A stretch of DNA of 32,479 bases from Anaerotruncus sp. (GCA_021770005.1 JAETRV010000030.1:1-32479); one strand, 5' to 3'. Counted from the first letter of the stretch, positions 7,922 through 15,612 are shown. The notes: generated from the letters alone by a model not told the origin. Program-made: numbers and translations.

Positions 7922-7954
7922 GGGGCGCCCGGAATCACCGGGCGCCCCTGTTTC
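7922..7954 (+). terminator. Intrinsic terminator after cdaR
   Basis: GGGGCGCCCGG (7922-7932) pairs perfectly with CCGGGCGCCCC (7938-7948) around AATCA, followed by TGTTT. The stem is very stable but the T-run is short. The following 7955-8118 shows no gene. Confidence 0.8.
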
Positions 7955-8151
7955 AAATGGTGCAGAGCCATTCATTCCTGTGGGAGGAATGGGCAGAACC
8001 ATCCTTTGGACATTTTGTCTTTCATCTTCCACGTTCCTTTCCCTGCTCAAGCGTTTCAACAGCAACAATCTGTCCACTTTCATTATAACAACCCTCATTT
8101 TGCTTCGTCAACCATATCATGTATCAAATCCAGTTTTGGGAGAGTGATGCA

Positions 8152-9744
8152 ATGCCAATCTTGATCCATGCAATCCGCACCTCGTTGGAGGAAGAGCCAT
8201 CCGCCGCGATCTCCAAAGCGGTCAAACTTCTGGGCGTTTCGGAACAGGAGGTGGTTTCCGCCTGCATCTCCAAAACCTCGCTCGATGCCCGCAAACGGGA
8301 AAAACCGCATTTTGTGCATACCGTTTCGATCTCGCTTGAAAGTGGGGAGGAGTCCGTTGCGGCGCGTGTACCCGGAAACCGGGCGGTTTGGCAGGAGGAC
8401 AAGCCGCTGGAAATCCCAAGAGGTACCCGCCCGTTGGATCATCGTCCGGTGGTGGTCGGGTTCGGCCCGGCGGGGATGTTTGCGGGCCTGCTCCTTGCGC
8501 GTAACGGGTACCGCCCGCTGATCCTCGAACGGGGAGCCGCGATGGAGGAACGAGTGGAGGCGGTCGAACGGTTCTGGCGGGAAAGGGTTTTAGACGAGCG
8601 CACCAATGTGCAGTTTGGGGAAGGGGGCGCGGGCACCTTCTCGGATGGCAAATTGACCACCCGGATCGGTGATCCGAAATGTGGCTGGGTTCTGCGTGAA
8701 CTGGCGGCATTCGGCGCACCGAAGGAAATCCTGCAAAAGGCAAAGCCGCACATTGGAACTGACCGGCTCCGGCAGGTCGTCCGGAATATCCGACAGGAGA
8801 TTATCGCGCTGGGTGGGGAGGTGCGTTTCAGCACCTGCCTGACCGATTTGCGTGTTTCGTCCGGGCGGCTGGTGGCAGTGGTGACACCGGACGGGGAAAT
8901 TCCGGCGGAACAGCTGATCCTCGCGGCGGGGCACAGCGCGCGCGACACCTTTGAGATGCTTCACCGGCATGGGTTTGCGCTTGCGCCCAAGCCGTTTTCG
9001 GTGGGGGTACGGATCGAGCACCTGCAAAGCCAAATTGACAGGGGGCTTTATGGCGATCTGGCGGGCCATCCCGCACTGCCGCCCGGGGAATACCAGCTAT
9101 CCAAACGGGTGGATGGGCGCGGTGTTTACACATTCTGCATGTGTCCGGGCGGATTTGTGGTACCGTCCGCGTCCGAGCGGGGACGGGTGGTGACCAACGG
9201 GATGAGCTGCTACGCGCGGGACGGGAAAAATGCCAATGCCGCGCTGGTGGTTGGGGTCTCTCCGGAGGACTACGGCACCCATCCGCTCGATGGGATTGCG
9301 TTCCAGCGCAGACTGGAAGAGACAGCTTACCTGTCAGCTGGAAGGAGCTACTGTGCACCTGCGCAGGATGTTGGCCATTTTCTCCGCGGGGAATCGGGGC
9401 TGATGGCAGGCAGGGTGGAGCCAACCTATGCGTGCGGGGTTGTCCCATGTGATTTCAACCAAATCCTACCGGAGTTTGTGACCGGCCTGCTCAGGCAGGG
9501 GTTGTCCGACTTTGACAGGAAACTACGCGGATTTGCTGCGGACGATGCTCTGTTGACCGGCGTGGAAACCCGTACCTCTTCGCCGGTGCGGATTTTGCGC
9601 GGCGAAGATTTCCAATCCCCGACGGTAAAAGGGGTCTATCCCTGTGCGGAGGGCGCGGGGTATGCGGGGGGCATCATGAGCGCGGCGGTGGACGGTATCC
9701 GCGTTGCGCTGGCGCTGATGGAGGTTTACCGGCCGTTTGATTAG
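8152..9744 (+). CDS. FAD-dependent dehydrogenase, COG2509 type
   Basis: A 530-residue soluble flavoprotein of the widespread, poorly characterised COG2509 family (NAD(P)/FAD-dependent oxidoreductase). An N-terminal domain of about 95 residues, with an IHAIRTSLEEE start and a KARKR-like basic turn, precedes a Rossmann FAD-binding motif VVVGFGPAGMFAG (about 100-112) and ERG at the end of strand 2. Further family blocks are FGEGGAGTFSDGKL, GGEVRF, LAAGHSARDTFEML, and the C-terminal YPCAEGAGYAGGIMSAAVDG that closes over FAD. The start is placed at 8152, with GGGAGAG 9-14 nt upstream, rather than an in-frame ATG at 8119 without a ribosome site. The stop codon TAG lies inside the terminal sequence of the repeat element that follows. 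The substrate is unknown. Confidence 0.88.
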   Translation: MPILIHAIRTSLEEEPSAAISKAVKLLGVSEQEVVSACISKTSLDARKREKPHFVHTVSISLESGEESVAARVPGNRAVWQEDKPLEIPRGTRPLDHRPVVVGFGPAGMFAGLLLARNGYRPLILERGAAMEERVEAVERFWRERVLDERTNVQFGEGGAGTFSDGKLTTRIGDPKCGWVLRELAAFGAPKEILQKAKPHIGTDRLRQVVRNIRQEIIALGGEVRFSTCLTDLRVSSGRLVAVVTPDGEIPAEQLILAAGHSARDTFEMLHRHGFALAPKPFSVGVRIEHLQSQIDRGLYGDLAGHPALPPGEYQLSKRVDGRGVYTFCMCPGGFVVPSASERGRVVTNGMSCYARDGKNANAALVVGVSPEDYGTHPLDGIAFQRRLEETAYLSAGRSYCAPAQDVGHFLRGESGLMAGRVEPTYACGVVPCDFNQILPEFVTGLLRQGLSDFDRKLRGFAADDALLTGVETRTSSPVRILRGEDFQSPTVKGVYPCAEGAGYAGGIMSAAVDGIRVALALMEVYRPFD

Positions 9745-9906
9745 GGGATGTTTGAAAAATCGAAATCACCGTCTTTTTCTACAAAAAGCGGCATCTGCTG
9801 CGTCAAAAATGCGCGGAATACATCAAGTATTCCTGTGTTTTTTTCCTTGCAGCTGCTCATTTTTTGCGAAAAGTCCGGCCATTTCTCTATTTTCAAACAA
9901 GCCCTA
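9742..9906 (+). repeat. Family B short inverted-repeat element, complete copy
   Basis: A 165-bp non-coding element with imperfect terminal inverted repeats: the left end begins TAGGGGATGTTTGAAAAAT and the right end, read inward, begins TAGGGCTTGTTTGAAAATA. The interior holds CTGCTGCGTC, a perfect GAATAC/GTATTC hairpin and CCTTGCAG. It matches the reverse complement of 32335-32479 with 5 differences over 145 aligned bases. It resembles a MITE or other non-autonomous element. No target-site duplication is obvious. Confidence 0.85.
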
Positions 9907-9970
9907 GCCGTGTGGCATTTGCATCGGACCAGACATAAGATGGTAGTATCTTCATTGGAGGAGGTCTACC

Positions 9971-10654
9971 ATGAAACTCGGATTGGCATTCTCCGGCAGC
10001 GGGGCGGGGGCGTTGTCCGCCCATATTCTCGCGCAGCGGCTGCGGGACAATGCGCTTGAGATAGGGATGCTATCGACCTGCTCGCTGGCAGCGCTCCCAG
10101 CAATGCTCTGGTCGCGCGGGGTTTCCCAGGAGGAAACTGGGGAACTGTTGGAGGCAGTTTCCCGGTCTGCTACACCGGTGCAGGGGGTGGAGCTGCTCGA
10201 CCGGATGGGGGTTTTTCGTCATAAGCCGAGCTGCGAGCTGGCGGTCAGCAGCGTGGACGTGCCTACAGGGGTCACTGTGATCTATTCGGATCTCTTACAT
10301 TCGGACGCATGGAATCTAAAAGTCCTGCCCCTTTCCGGGAATGAACGGGAAGCGCTCTGTGCAACCCTCTGCCCGTGGCGGGGAGCCACCCCTTATCCAG
10401 CCCGGGGGATGCAGCTTTGTGATTTTTCGGTGCGGTATGGCTGTCCGTTTTTTCCGCTCAAGATGGCGGGGATGGAGCGGCTGCTCTCATTTTCGTTTGC
10501 GGGTGGGGAGCTTCCGGCGCAGATTGCGGCAGATGCGCTCATCTCGCTCACCGGAAAAAACGCAGATTTTCACTGCACAATCACCGGCCCGGAAGCGATT
10601 GAGCCGTTTTTGCAGGCGCGTCTGGAGGAACTTTACCAGATGTGGCTTTTTTAA
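9971..10654 (+). CDS. Patatin-like protein with degenerate catalytic motifs
   Basis: A 227-residue protein with the order of landmarks expected of a bacterial patatin (phospholipase-like) domain but altered at each active-site position. The N-terminus LGLAFSGSGAGALSAHIL corresponds to the GGGGxRG oxyanion region. STCSLAALPA (35-44) sits where patatins have the GxSxG nucleophile elbow, so both glycines and the expected serine are replaced. LCDFSVRYGCPFFPLKMAG (149-167) corresponds to the DGG/A...N.P...G block, keeping Asp151 but losing DG[GA]. It is therefore predicted to lack lipase activity. GGAGGAGG is 7 nt before the ATG. It stands alone between a repeat element and a bidirectional terminator. 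The assignment rests on pattern and could be wrong. Confidence 0.6.
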   Translation: MKLGLAFSGSGAGALSAHILAQRLRDNALEIGMLSTCSLAALPAMLWSRGVSQEETGELLEAVSRSATPVQGVELLDRMGVFRHKPSCELAVSSVDVPTGVTVIYSDLLHSDAWNLKVLPLSGNEREALCATLCPWRGATPYPARGMQLCDFSVRYGCPFFPLKMAGMERLLSFSFAGGELPAQIAADALISLTGKNADFHCTITGPEAIEPFLQARLEELYQMWLF

Positions 10655-10660
10655 AAAGAG

Positions 10661-10701
10661 GACGCCGCCCCGTCTTTCAAAAAGCGGAGCGGCGTCTTTT
10701 T
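10661..10701. terminator. Bidirectional terminator between convergent genes
   Basis: GACGCCGC (10661-10668) pairs with GCGGCGTC (10689-10696), with an inner CCG../CGG pairing, flanked by A-rich sequence on the left and TTTTT on the right. It can serve both the plus gene ending at 10654 and the minus gene ending at 10721. Confidence 0.85.
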
Positions 10702-10720
10702 CCTGTTTGTGGGAATCTAA

Positions 10721-11398
10721 TCAGAGGCGGGAAATCGTCTCGAGCACCAGTTTCGCGCATTTTTGTGCAGCAATCCCGGCGAAGGTATTGTAGTCCATTT
10801 CAGAGTCGGAAAGACCGTCCGAGACGCAGCGGATCACTGCAAACGGCAGTTGGTTCAACGCACAGGTATGACCGATTGCAGCGCCTTCCATCTCGATCGC
10901 GTCGCCGCCTGTGCGGGAGGCAATCTCCGCTTTTACTGCGGGATCAAGGACAAACGCATCGCCGGATGCGACCCGCCCGGTGACACAGGAAAGCCCCTGT
11001 TCTTTACAGAGATTCCGGACAAGATCGTTCAACTTTGCGTCCGGGTGAAACCGGGAGAATCCTGGGAGCTGGTCACGCAGATGTTCCTCTTCGAGGTCAT
11101 GGTAGCAAAGCTCATCCGCAAGCACGATGTCCATCCGATGCAGGGTGGGAGACAGTGCGCCGCAAACCCCGCTATTGAGGATGCACTCCGCGCCGAAGCG
11201 GGAGATCATCATCTGAGCGCAGCAGGCGGCGTTGACCTTGCCGATCCCACTGACCGCTGCAACAATCTTTTTCCCTCCCTGCTCGGCGACATAAAAGGTG
11301 AGCAACCCCACCTTTTCGGATTTCCCATGGCTGAGCGCGTCGCGGATCAGAGCAAATTCCTTGTCCATTGCGCAGATAATGCCAATTGTCTGGTACAT
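10721..11398 (-). CDS. mtnN: 5'-methylthioadenosine/S-adenosylhomocysteine nucleosidase
   Basis: Hydrolyses the glycosidic bond of MTA, SAH and 5'-deoxyadenosine, releasing adenine, for methionine salvage and removal of inhibitory SAM by-products. The 225-residue length is typical. The N-terminal GIICAMDKE carries the catalytic Glu (E14). NSGVCGAL is the substrate-site block. SGDAFV, AIEMEGAAIGH (E169 and E171, ribose contacts) and RCVSDG (catalytic D194) complete the family set. AGGAGG lies about 8 nt before the ATG. It is transcribed alone and convergent with the patatin-like gene. Confidence 0.93.
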   Translation of the reverse strand: MYQTIGIICAMDKEFALIRDALSHGKSEKVGLLTFYVAEQGGKKIVAAVSGIGKVNAACCAQMMISRFGAECILNSGVCGALSPTLHRMDIVLADELCYHDLEEEHLRDQLPGFSRFHPDAKLNDLVRNLCKEQGLSCVTGRVASGDAFVLDPAVKAEIASRTGGDAIEMEGAAIGHTCALNQLPFAVIRCVSDGLSDSEMDYNTFAGIAAQKCAKLVLETISRL

Positions 11399-11510
11399 AA
11401 AGCAGTCCTCCTGAATTCAGATGCTTCTATTTTACCTGATTTTTCGATCCGTTTCAACCATTTGAGCCACCTTTCCAACAGAGCTGCTGGTCTGCCCCAT
11501 CCGCCAGACT

Positions 11511-11539
11511 GAATAATCCTGTCCATAGGATCATATATC
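11511..11539 (+). promoter_or_regulatory. Candidate SigE-like promoter of the flippase gene
   Basis: GAATAATC (11511-11518), 13 bp, CATATATC (11532-11539). This resembles the mother-cell SigE pattern (G..ATATT, 13-15 bp, CATACA.T) with several mismatches. Bacillus spoVB is under SigE, which makes it plausible. Confidence 0.35.
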
Positions 11540-11566
11540 TGAAAAAAGAGAATGGAGGGGTTTCGG

Positions 11567-13309
11567 GTGAGGGAGCAGCACAGGCAGGGGTTTTTGTATG
11601 GGACGATCATACTGGCGGCTGGGACGGTAGCGGTCAAACTGATCGGGGCGCTCTTTAAAATCCCGTTGACCAATCTTCTGGGCGGGGTTGGGATGAGCTA
11701 TTTCAACGTTGCCTATGATCTATATTACCCCCTTTACGCGCTTTTTGTAGCAGGGGTGCCGGTGGCGGTCTCCCGGCTGGTGAGCGAAAGCATGGCGCGG
11801 GGACGGGTGCGGGACGCCCGCAGGCTCCTGCGGGTCTCGGTGGGGGTCTTTTTCGCGGTCGGAGCGGCTGGCTCCCTTGTAATGTTTGCGGGTGCGGGAT
11901 GGTTCTCTGAGTTGGTCCATAACCCGGAGGCCAAGCTTGCGGTGCAGGCGCTTTCTCCCGCCTTGTTTCTGGGGTGCGTGATGGCGGCATTCCGGGGCTA
12001 CTGGCAGGGGATGCAGGAGATGCTCCCAACTGCGGTTTCACAGGTGGTGGAGGCGGTCACGCGCCTGCTGTTCGGTCTGGCATTTTCCTATGGGATTGTC
12101 CATGCCGGGCTACACGAATACCAAGCCGGGGGGACCGTGTTCGGGTTGTCTTACCCCTCGCTCGAGCAGGCGCAGCTTGCGGTGCTGCCGTACGGGGCGG
12201 CGGGGGCAATTTTCGGCGTGACGGTCAGCTCGCTCTGTGGGGCGCTCTATATGGTGGCCCGGTACAAGCTGGGGAAAGGCAATCTCCGGCCGGAGGCGTG
12301 GCGCGCTGCACCCCCGGCGGCATCCTCACGGGCGCTCGCCCGCAGGCTGGTGGCAATCGCTCTGCCGGTCTGTTTCGCGGCGGTGATCTCCAACTTGACC
12401 TCGTTCATCGACCTGATCTCGGTGATGAATCGTCTGAACTACGCGGTGGAAACCGCCCCGGAACTGCTGCTTGCAATGTATGACGGAATGGTTCCGGCGG
12501 GCGTGGGGCTGGACCGGCTCGGTTCCTATCTCTACGGCTGCTATTCTGGGCTTGCGGTTCCGATCTATAATCTGGTCCCCTCATTGACCACCACGATCGG
12601 GGTAAGCCTGCTGCCGGCGGTGACCGCCGCATGGACGACCCACAGCCGGCTTTCGCTCGAACGAAATATCTGTTCTGCGCTCCGGCTCGCTTCGATGGTA
12701 GCGATGCCTGCCGGGCTTGGTATCTGCGCGATGGCGGAACCGGTGATGCGCCTGCTTTTTTTTCCCAAACCGATGGAGGTTGCGGTGATCGCCCCAGCTC
12801 TGCGGATTATGGGGATTAGCGCGGTTTTTGTCGCAATTTCGCTGCCGGTCAATGCGATTCTACAGGCGGTGGGACGTGCTGGGCTTCCGGTCAGACTGCT
12901 GTTGATCGGCGGGCTGCTCAAGCTCGTCCTGAACTATCTGCTGGTTGCGGTGCCGCAGCTCAATATCCAGGCCGCCCCGGTCGGGACGCTTGTCTGTTAT
13001 TTCTTTGTGGTCTCGGCCAGCCTTTGGGCGTTGGTGGGCGCAACCGGTGTCCGTATCCCGATGGGGAGTGTATTCGGGAAGCCGCTTTTCGCTTCGATTT
13101 GCTGCGCTGTCGCCGCCCGTACCTCCTATGACCTGCTCTTCCGGCTGATTCCCAATCGTTTGATAGCGCTTTTGGCGATTGCAATCGGGGGGCTGGTTTA
13201 CCTCTGTGTTGTATTTTTGACAAAAACTGTGACAAAAACGGACATTTTCATGGTTCCAGGAGGAGAAAAGTTTGCAAAGGCACTTGAAAAACATTCTCTT
13301 TTAGGTTAG
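11567..13309 (+). CDS. Polysaccharide/lipid flippase of the SpoVB/YabM (MOP) family
   Basis: A 580-residue polytopic membrane protein of the MurJ/SpoVB branch of the MOP exporter superfamily, expected to flip lipid-linked peptidoglycan or polysaccharide precursors. About 14 hydrophobic segments are visible. Family blocks include the N-terminal FLYGTIILAAGTVAVKLIGALFKIPLTNLLG, GMSYFNVAYDLYYPLYALFVAGVPVAVSRLVSE (both cited by their ends, about residues 9-75), FRGYWQGMQ and ILQAVGRAGLPV. I place the start at GTG 11567 because GGAGGGG lies 6-7 nt upstream; the ATG at 11552 is itself part of that ribosome site and has none of its own. It heads a yab-type cluster as yabM does in Bacillus. Whether it works in cortex synthesis like SpoVB or in vegetative wall synthesis cannot be told from sequence. 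Confidence 0.88.
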   Translation: MREQHRQGFLYGTIILAAGTVAVKLIGALFKIPLTNLLGGVGMSYFNVAYDLYYPLYALFVAGVPVAVSRLVSESMARGRVRDARRLLRVSVGVFFAVGAAGSLVMFAGAGWFSELVHNPEAKLAVQALSPALFLGCVMAAFRGYWQGMQEMLPTAVSQVVEAVTRLLFGLAFSYGIVHAGLHEYQAGGTVFGLSYPSLEQAQLAVLPYGAAGAIFGVTVSSLCGALYMVARYKLGKGNLRPEAWRAAPPAASSRALARRLVAIALPVCFAAVISNLTSFIDLISVMNRLNYAVETAPELLLAMYDGMVPAGVGLDRLGSYLYGCYSGLAVPIYNLVPSLTTTIGVSLLPAVTAAWTTHSRLSLERNICSALRLASMVAMPAGLGICAMAEPVMRLLFFPKPMEVAVIAPALRIMGISAVFVAISLPVNAILQAVGRAGLPVRLLLIGGLLKLVLNYLLVAVPQLNIQAAPVGTLVCYFFVVSASLWALVGATGVRIPMGSVFGKPLFASICCAVAARTSYDLLFRLIPNRLIALLAIAIGGLVYLCVVFLTKTVTKTDIFMVPGGEKFAKALEKHSLLG

Positions 13310-13355
13310 AATACTAAAAGCCCTCTTAAAAAGCGGATAAAAGGGGAGTTTTGTG

Positions 13356-14153
13356 ATGCTGGATGGGTTCACGCAAAAAACACATTATGAGATATCCGAC
13401 CTGTTGAAGATCGTGGAACTCCTGCGGGGGGAGAACGGCTGCCCGTGGGATCGGGAGCAGGACCACCACACGATCCGCAAAAACTTTCTGGAGGAAACTT
13501 ACGAAGCGGTCGAGGCGATTGACAAGGAAGACCCAGCGCTTTTGCAGGAGGAGCTGGGGGATGTCCTGCTTCAGGTCGTCTTCCACGCCAGAATGGAGGA
13601 AGAAGCCGGACGGTTCGGTTTTTCGGATGTCTGCGATGGGATTTGCAAGAAGCTGGTGGAGCGCCACCCGCATGTGTTCGGGGAGGTAACCGTCTCTGGG
13701 ACCGGCGAGGTGCTCTCCAACTGGGAGCAGATTAAGCAGAAGAGCAAGGGCCAGAAAACCGCCTCTGAGACGCTGCGCAGTGTGCCCGCAGTACTTCCGG
13801 CACTGATGCGGAGCGAAAAGGTGCAGCACCGGGCGGCGAAAGCCGGGTTCGACTATACCGACTGTGGCTGGGCAATGCGTGACCTTGAAAGCGAGCTTTC
13901 CGAATTGAAAGAAGCGATTGCCGAAGGGGAGCAGGCCCATATAGAAGAGGAATTGGGAGACCTGCTCTTTTCCGCCGTCAATGTGGCGCGGTTCGTCAGG
14001 ACCGATCCGGAAAATGCCTTGACCAACTCCTGTGAAAAATTCATCCGCCGGTTTGAGCAGGTGGAGACGCTCGCGCGGGAGCGGGGGATCGATATGAAAA
14101 CGACCCCGATCGAGGAGCTGGACAGGCTCTGGAAAGAAATTAAGCAGAGATGA
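13356..14153 (+). CDS. mazG: Nucleoside triphosphate pyrophosphohydrolase MazG
   Basis: MazG-family enzyme that hydrolyses (d)NTPs to monophosphate and pyrophosphate, cleaning the nucleotide pool or moderating alarmone-linked responses. Two MazG modules are present: GCPWDREQDHHTIRKNFLEETYE followed by EELGDVLLQVVFHA in the N-terminal half, and ELSELKEAI...EEELGDLLFSAVNVAR in the C-terminal half, the EExxE plus ExxD metal-site pattern. Its position after the yabM-like flippase corresponds to Bacillus yabN, but YabN carries an extra N-terminal tetrapyrrole-methylase domain that is missing here. ATG 13356 is chosen because GGGGAG lies 7 nt upstream; the adjoining GTG at 13353 is less well spaced. 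Confidence 0.93.
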   Translation: MLDGFTQKTHYEISDLLKIVELLRGENGCPWDREQDHHTIRKNFLEETYEAVEAIDKEDPALLQEELGDVLLQVVFHARMEEEAGRFGFSDVCDGICKKLVERHPHVFGEVTVSGTGEVLSNWEQIKQKSKGQKTASETLRSVPAVLPALMRSEKVQHRAAKAGFDYTDCGWAMRDLESELSELKEAIAEGEQAHIEEELGDLLFSAVNVARFVRTDPENALTNSCEKFIRRFEQVETLARERGIDMKTTPIEELDRLWKEIKQR

Positions 14154-14219
14154 TGTATTATCCCAGGCATTTTGTCTGAAGATATAGTAAAGATTTTAAA
14201 AAGGTATGGAGGTCAAAAT

Positions 14220-14498
14220 ATGACAAAGGCAGATCTTATCAATGCGGTAGCAGAGAAATCTGAACTGTCCAAAAAGGATAGCGAAAAAGCACTGACCGCT
14301 GTGATTGAGGTACTCACTGAAGCGCTTGTCGCGAAAGAAAAGGTTACACTGGTTGGGTTCGGCACGTTTGAGACCAAGGAGCGCAAGGAGCGCCAGGGGA
14401 TCAACCCGATTACCAAACAGCCGATCACGATTGCAGCCGCAACCGTCCCGTCTTTCAGCGCAGGCAAAGCTCTGAAGGATGCCGTTGCCGGTAAGTAA
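14220..14498 (+). CDS. hup: DNA-binding protein HU
   Basis: Histone-like nucleoid protein of 92 residues that bends and compacts DNA as a homodimer. The sequence follows HU throughout: MTKADLINAVAEKSELSKKDSEKAL for the helical dimerisation part, VTLVGFGTFE, the flexible arm RKERQGINPITKQPITI with the conserved Asn-Pro that intercalates DNA, and VPSFSAGKALKDAV at the end. GGAGG lies 7 nt before the chosen ATG. Upstream in-frame extensions lack a ribosome site. A strong terminator follows, so HU is probably made in excess of the next genes. HU beside the yab genes agrees with the hup-yabO order in several Firmicutes. Confidence 0.96.
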   Translation: MTKADLINAVAEKSELSKKDSEKALTAVIEVLTEALVAKEKVTLVGFGTFETKERKERQGINPITKQPITIAAATVPSFSAGKALKDAVAGK

Positions 14499-14509
14499 GA
14501 AATCCATGT

Positions 14510-14547
14510 AGGCTCGCTGCATCCGATGCGGCGGGCTTTTTTGTTTT
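14510..14547 (+). terminator. Intrinsic terminator after HU
   Basis: A 13-bp stem including G-U pairs (14510-14522 with 14526-14538) closes a CCG loop and runs into TTTTTTGTTTTT. Confidence 0.85.
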
Positions 14548-14565
14548 TATGGAAGGAGAATGCGC

Positions 14566-14808
14566 ATGAGACTGGATAAATATCTCAAAGTCACCCGGCT
14601 GATTAAACGCCGCACCATCGCCAACGAAGCCTGTGATGCAGGGCGGATCGTGGTCAATGGAAAGATCGCCCGCGCGTCCTATGATGTGAAGGAGGGCGAC
14701 CTGATCGAGATCAACATGGGGCAGAATCCGCTCAAGGTCAAGGTGGTCAAGGTCAGCGAATACGCAACCAAGGAGACCGCTGCCGACGCCTACACGGTCG
14801 TGGAATGA
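14566..14808 (+). CDS. rqcP: RqcP/YabO S4-domain ribosome quality-control protein
   Basis: An 80-residue S4 RNA-binding protein closely resembling Bacillus YabO/RqcP: MRLDKYLKVTRLIKRRTIA at the start, AGRIVVNGK in the S4 core and a YTVVE end. RqcP works with RqcH on stalled 50S subunits to add alanine tails to trapped nascent chains. AAGGAG ends 7 nt before the ATG at 14566. The ATG at 14560 lies only one base from that site and is rejected. The stop overlaps the start of the ATPase gene (ATGA, 14805-14808). An HslR-like heat-shock role is the older annotation for the same family. Confidence 0.93.
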   Translation: MRLDKYLKVTRLIKRRTIANEACDAGRIVVNGKIARASYDVKEGDLIEINMGQNPLKVKVVKVSEYATKETAADAYTVVE

Positions 14809-15542
14809 ACGACCTGTTCATCCGCAAGGTCCTGATCCCGGACGGACTTCCGGAGGATTCCTACCTCGCCGGCCTGTCCGCCCTCCGTCAGATCGCCAGA
14901 GAAGGGTTGACATTGCAAAGCCCGGTTACCTTTTTTGTGGGGGAGAACGGCTCGGGAAAATCCACCCTGCTTGAGGGGATCGCCGTCGCGTTCGGGTTCA
15001 ACCCGGAGGGCGGCAGCAGGAATTTTCAATTCAGCACCTTTGACTCACATTCCGGACTGCACCGGTTCCTCCGGCTCTGGAAGGGTGCGCGGAAACTGCG
15101 GGACGGTTATTTTCTGCGCGCCGAGAGCTTTTACAATCTGGCGAGCAATATTGAGCAGTTGGACAAGGGCGATATGGGGGCTAGGGTCATCGATAGCTAT
15201 GGCGGGATCTCGCTGCATGAACAGTCACACGGAGAAAGCTTCTTATCTTTGCTGCTTAACCGGTTCGGCGGCAACGGGCTTTATATCCTCGACGAGCCGG
15301 AAGCGGCGCTTTCCCCCATGCGCCAGCTGACGCTGATTTCCCGGATCGGGGACCTGGTGCGGGAAGGCTCGCAGTTTGTGATTGCGACCCACTCGCCGAT
15401 CCTGATGGCCTATCCCGGCGCGGAGCTGTTCTTGCTCGGCGGGGAAGGGGTTCGCCGGGTCTCCTATCGTGAGACCGAACACTACCAATTGACCCGCCGG
15501 TTTCTTGAAAATCCCGAGCAGATGCTCCGCTATCTGCTTTAA
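14805..15542 (+). CDS. AAA/ABC-type ATPase, COG3910-like
   Basis: A 245-residue soluble ATPase of the SMC/ABC-like 'predicted ATPase' group. Walker A GENGSGKST is at 46-54, a signature-like SHGES at 141-145, Walker B LYILDEPEAAL at 159-169 and the switch histidine in ATHSP at 194-198. No membrane segment and no partner permease are present, so it is not a transporter component. It is translationally coupled to rqcP by ATGA overlap, and is inserted where Bacillus runs straight from yabO to yabP. The coupling hints at a role linked to ribosome rescue or RNA handling, but no function is known to me for this subgroup. Confidence 0.85.
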   Translation: MNDLFIRKVLIPDGLPEDSYLAGLSALRQIAREGLTLQSPVTFFVGENGSGKSTLLEGIAVAFGFNPEGGSRNFQFSTFDSHSGLHRFLRLWKGARKLRDGYFLRAESFYNLASNIEQLDKGDMGARVIDSYGGISLHEQSHGESFLSLLLNRFGGNGLYILDEPEAALSPMRQLTLISRIGDLVREGSQFVIATHSPILMAYPGAELFLLGGEGVRRVSYRETEHYQLTRRFLENPEQMLRYLL

Positions 15543-15581
15543 AGATGCACGCTGCCTAGGGGCTGTTTTTTCCTGGGAAGC

Positions 15582-15612
15582 GCGTATTTTTTTTCCGGGC
15601 GGCGCATACCTA
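15582..15612 (+). promoter_or_regulatory. Candidate SigE-like promoter of yabP-yabQ
   Basis: GCGTATTT (15582-15589), 15 bp, CATACCTA (15605-15612), close to the SigE pattern. In Bacillus yabP and yabQ are transcribed in the mother cell under SigE. The gap 15543-15642 otherwise holds no gene. Confidence 0.5.

Noticed and set aside
10763-11512. 249-codon plus-strand frame
   Set aside because: Antisense to the MTA/SAH nucleosidase, which has all its catalytic motifs.
13326-13940. 204-codon minus-strand frame
   Set aside because: Antisense to mazG; no domain and no ribosome site.
15556-15580. TAGGGGCTGTTTTTTCC as a family B repeat end
   Set aside because: Only the first ten bases agree with the terminal repeat; the GAAAA part and the interior are absent.
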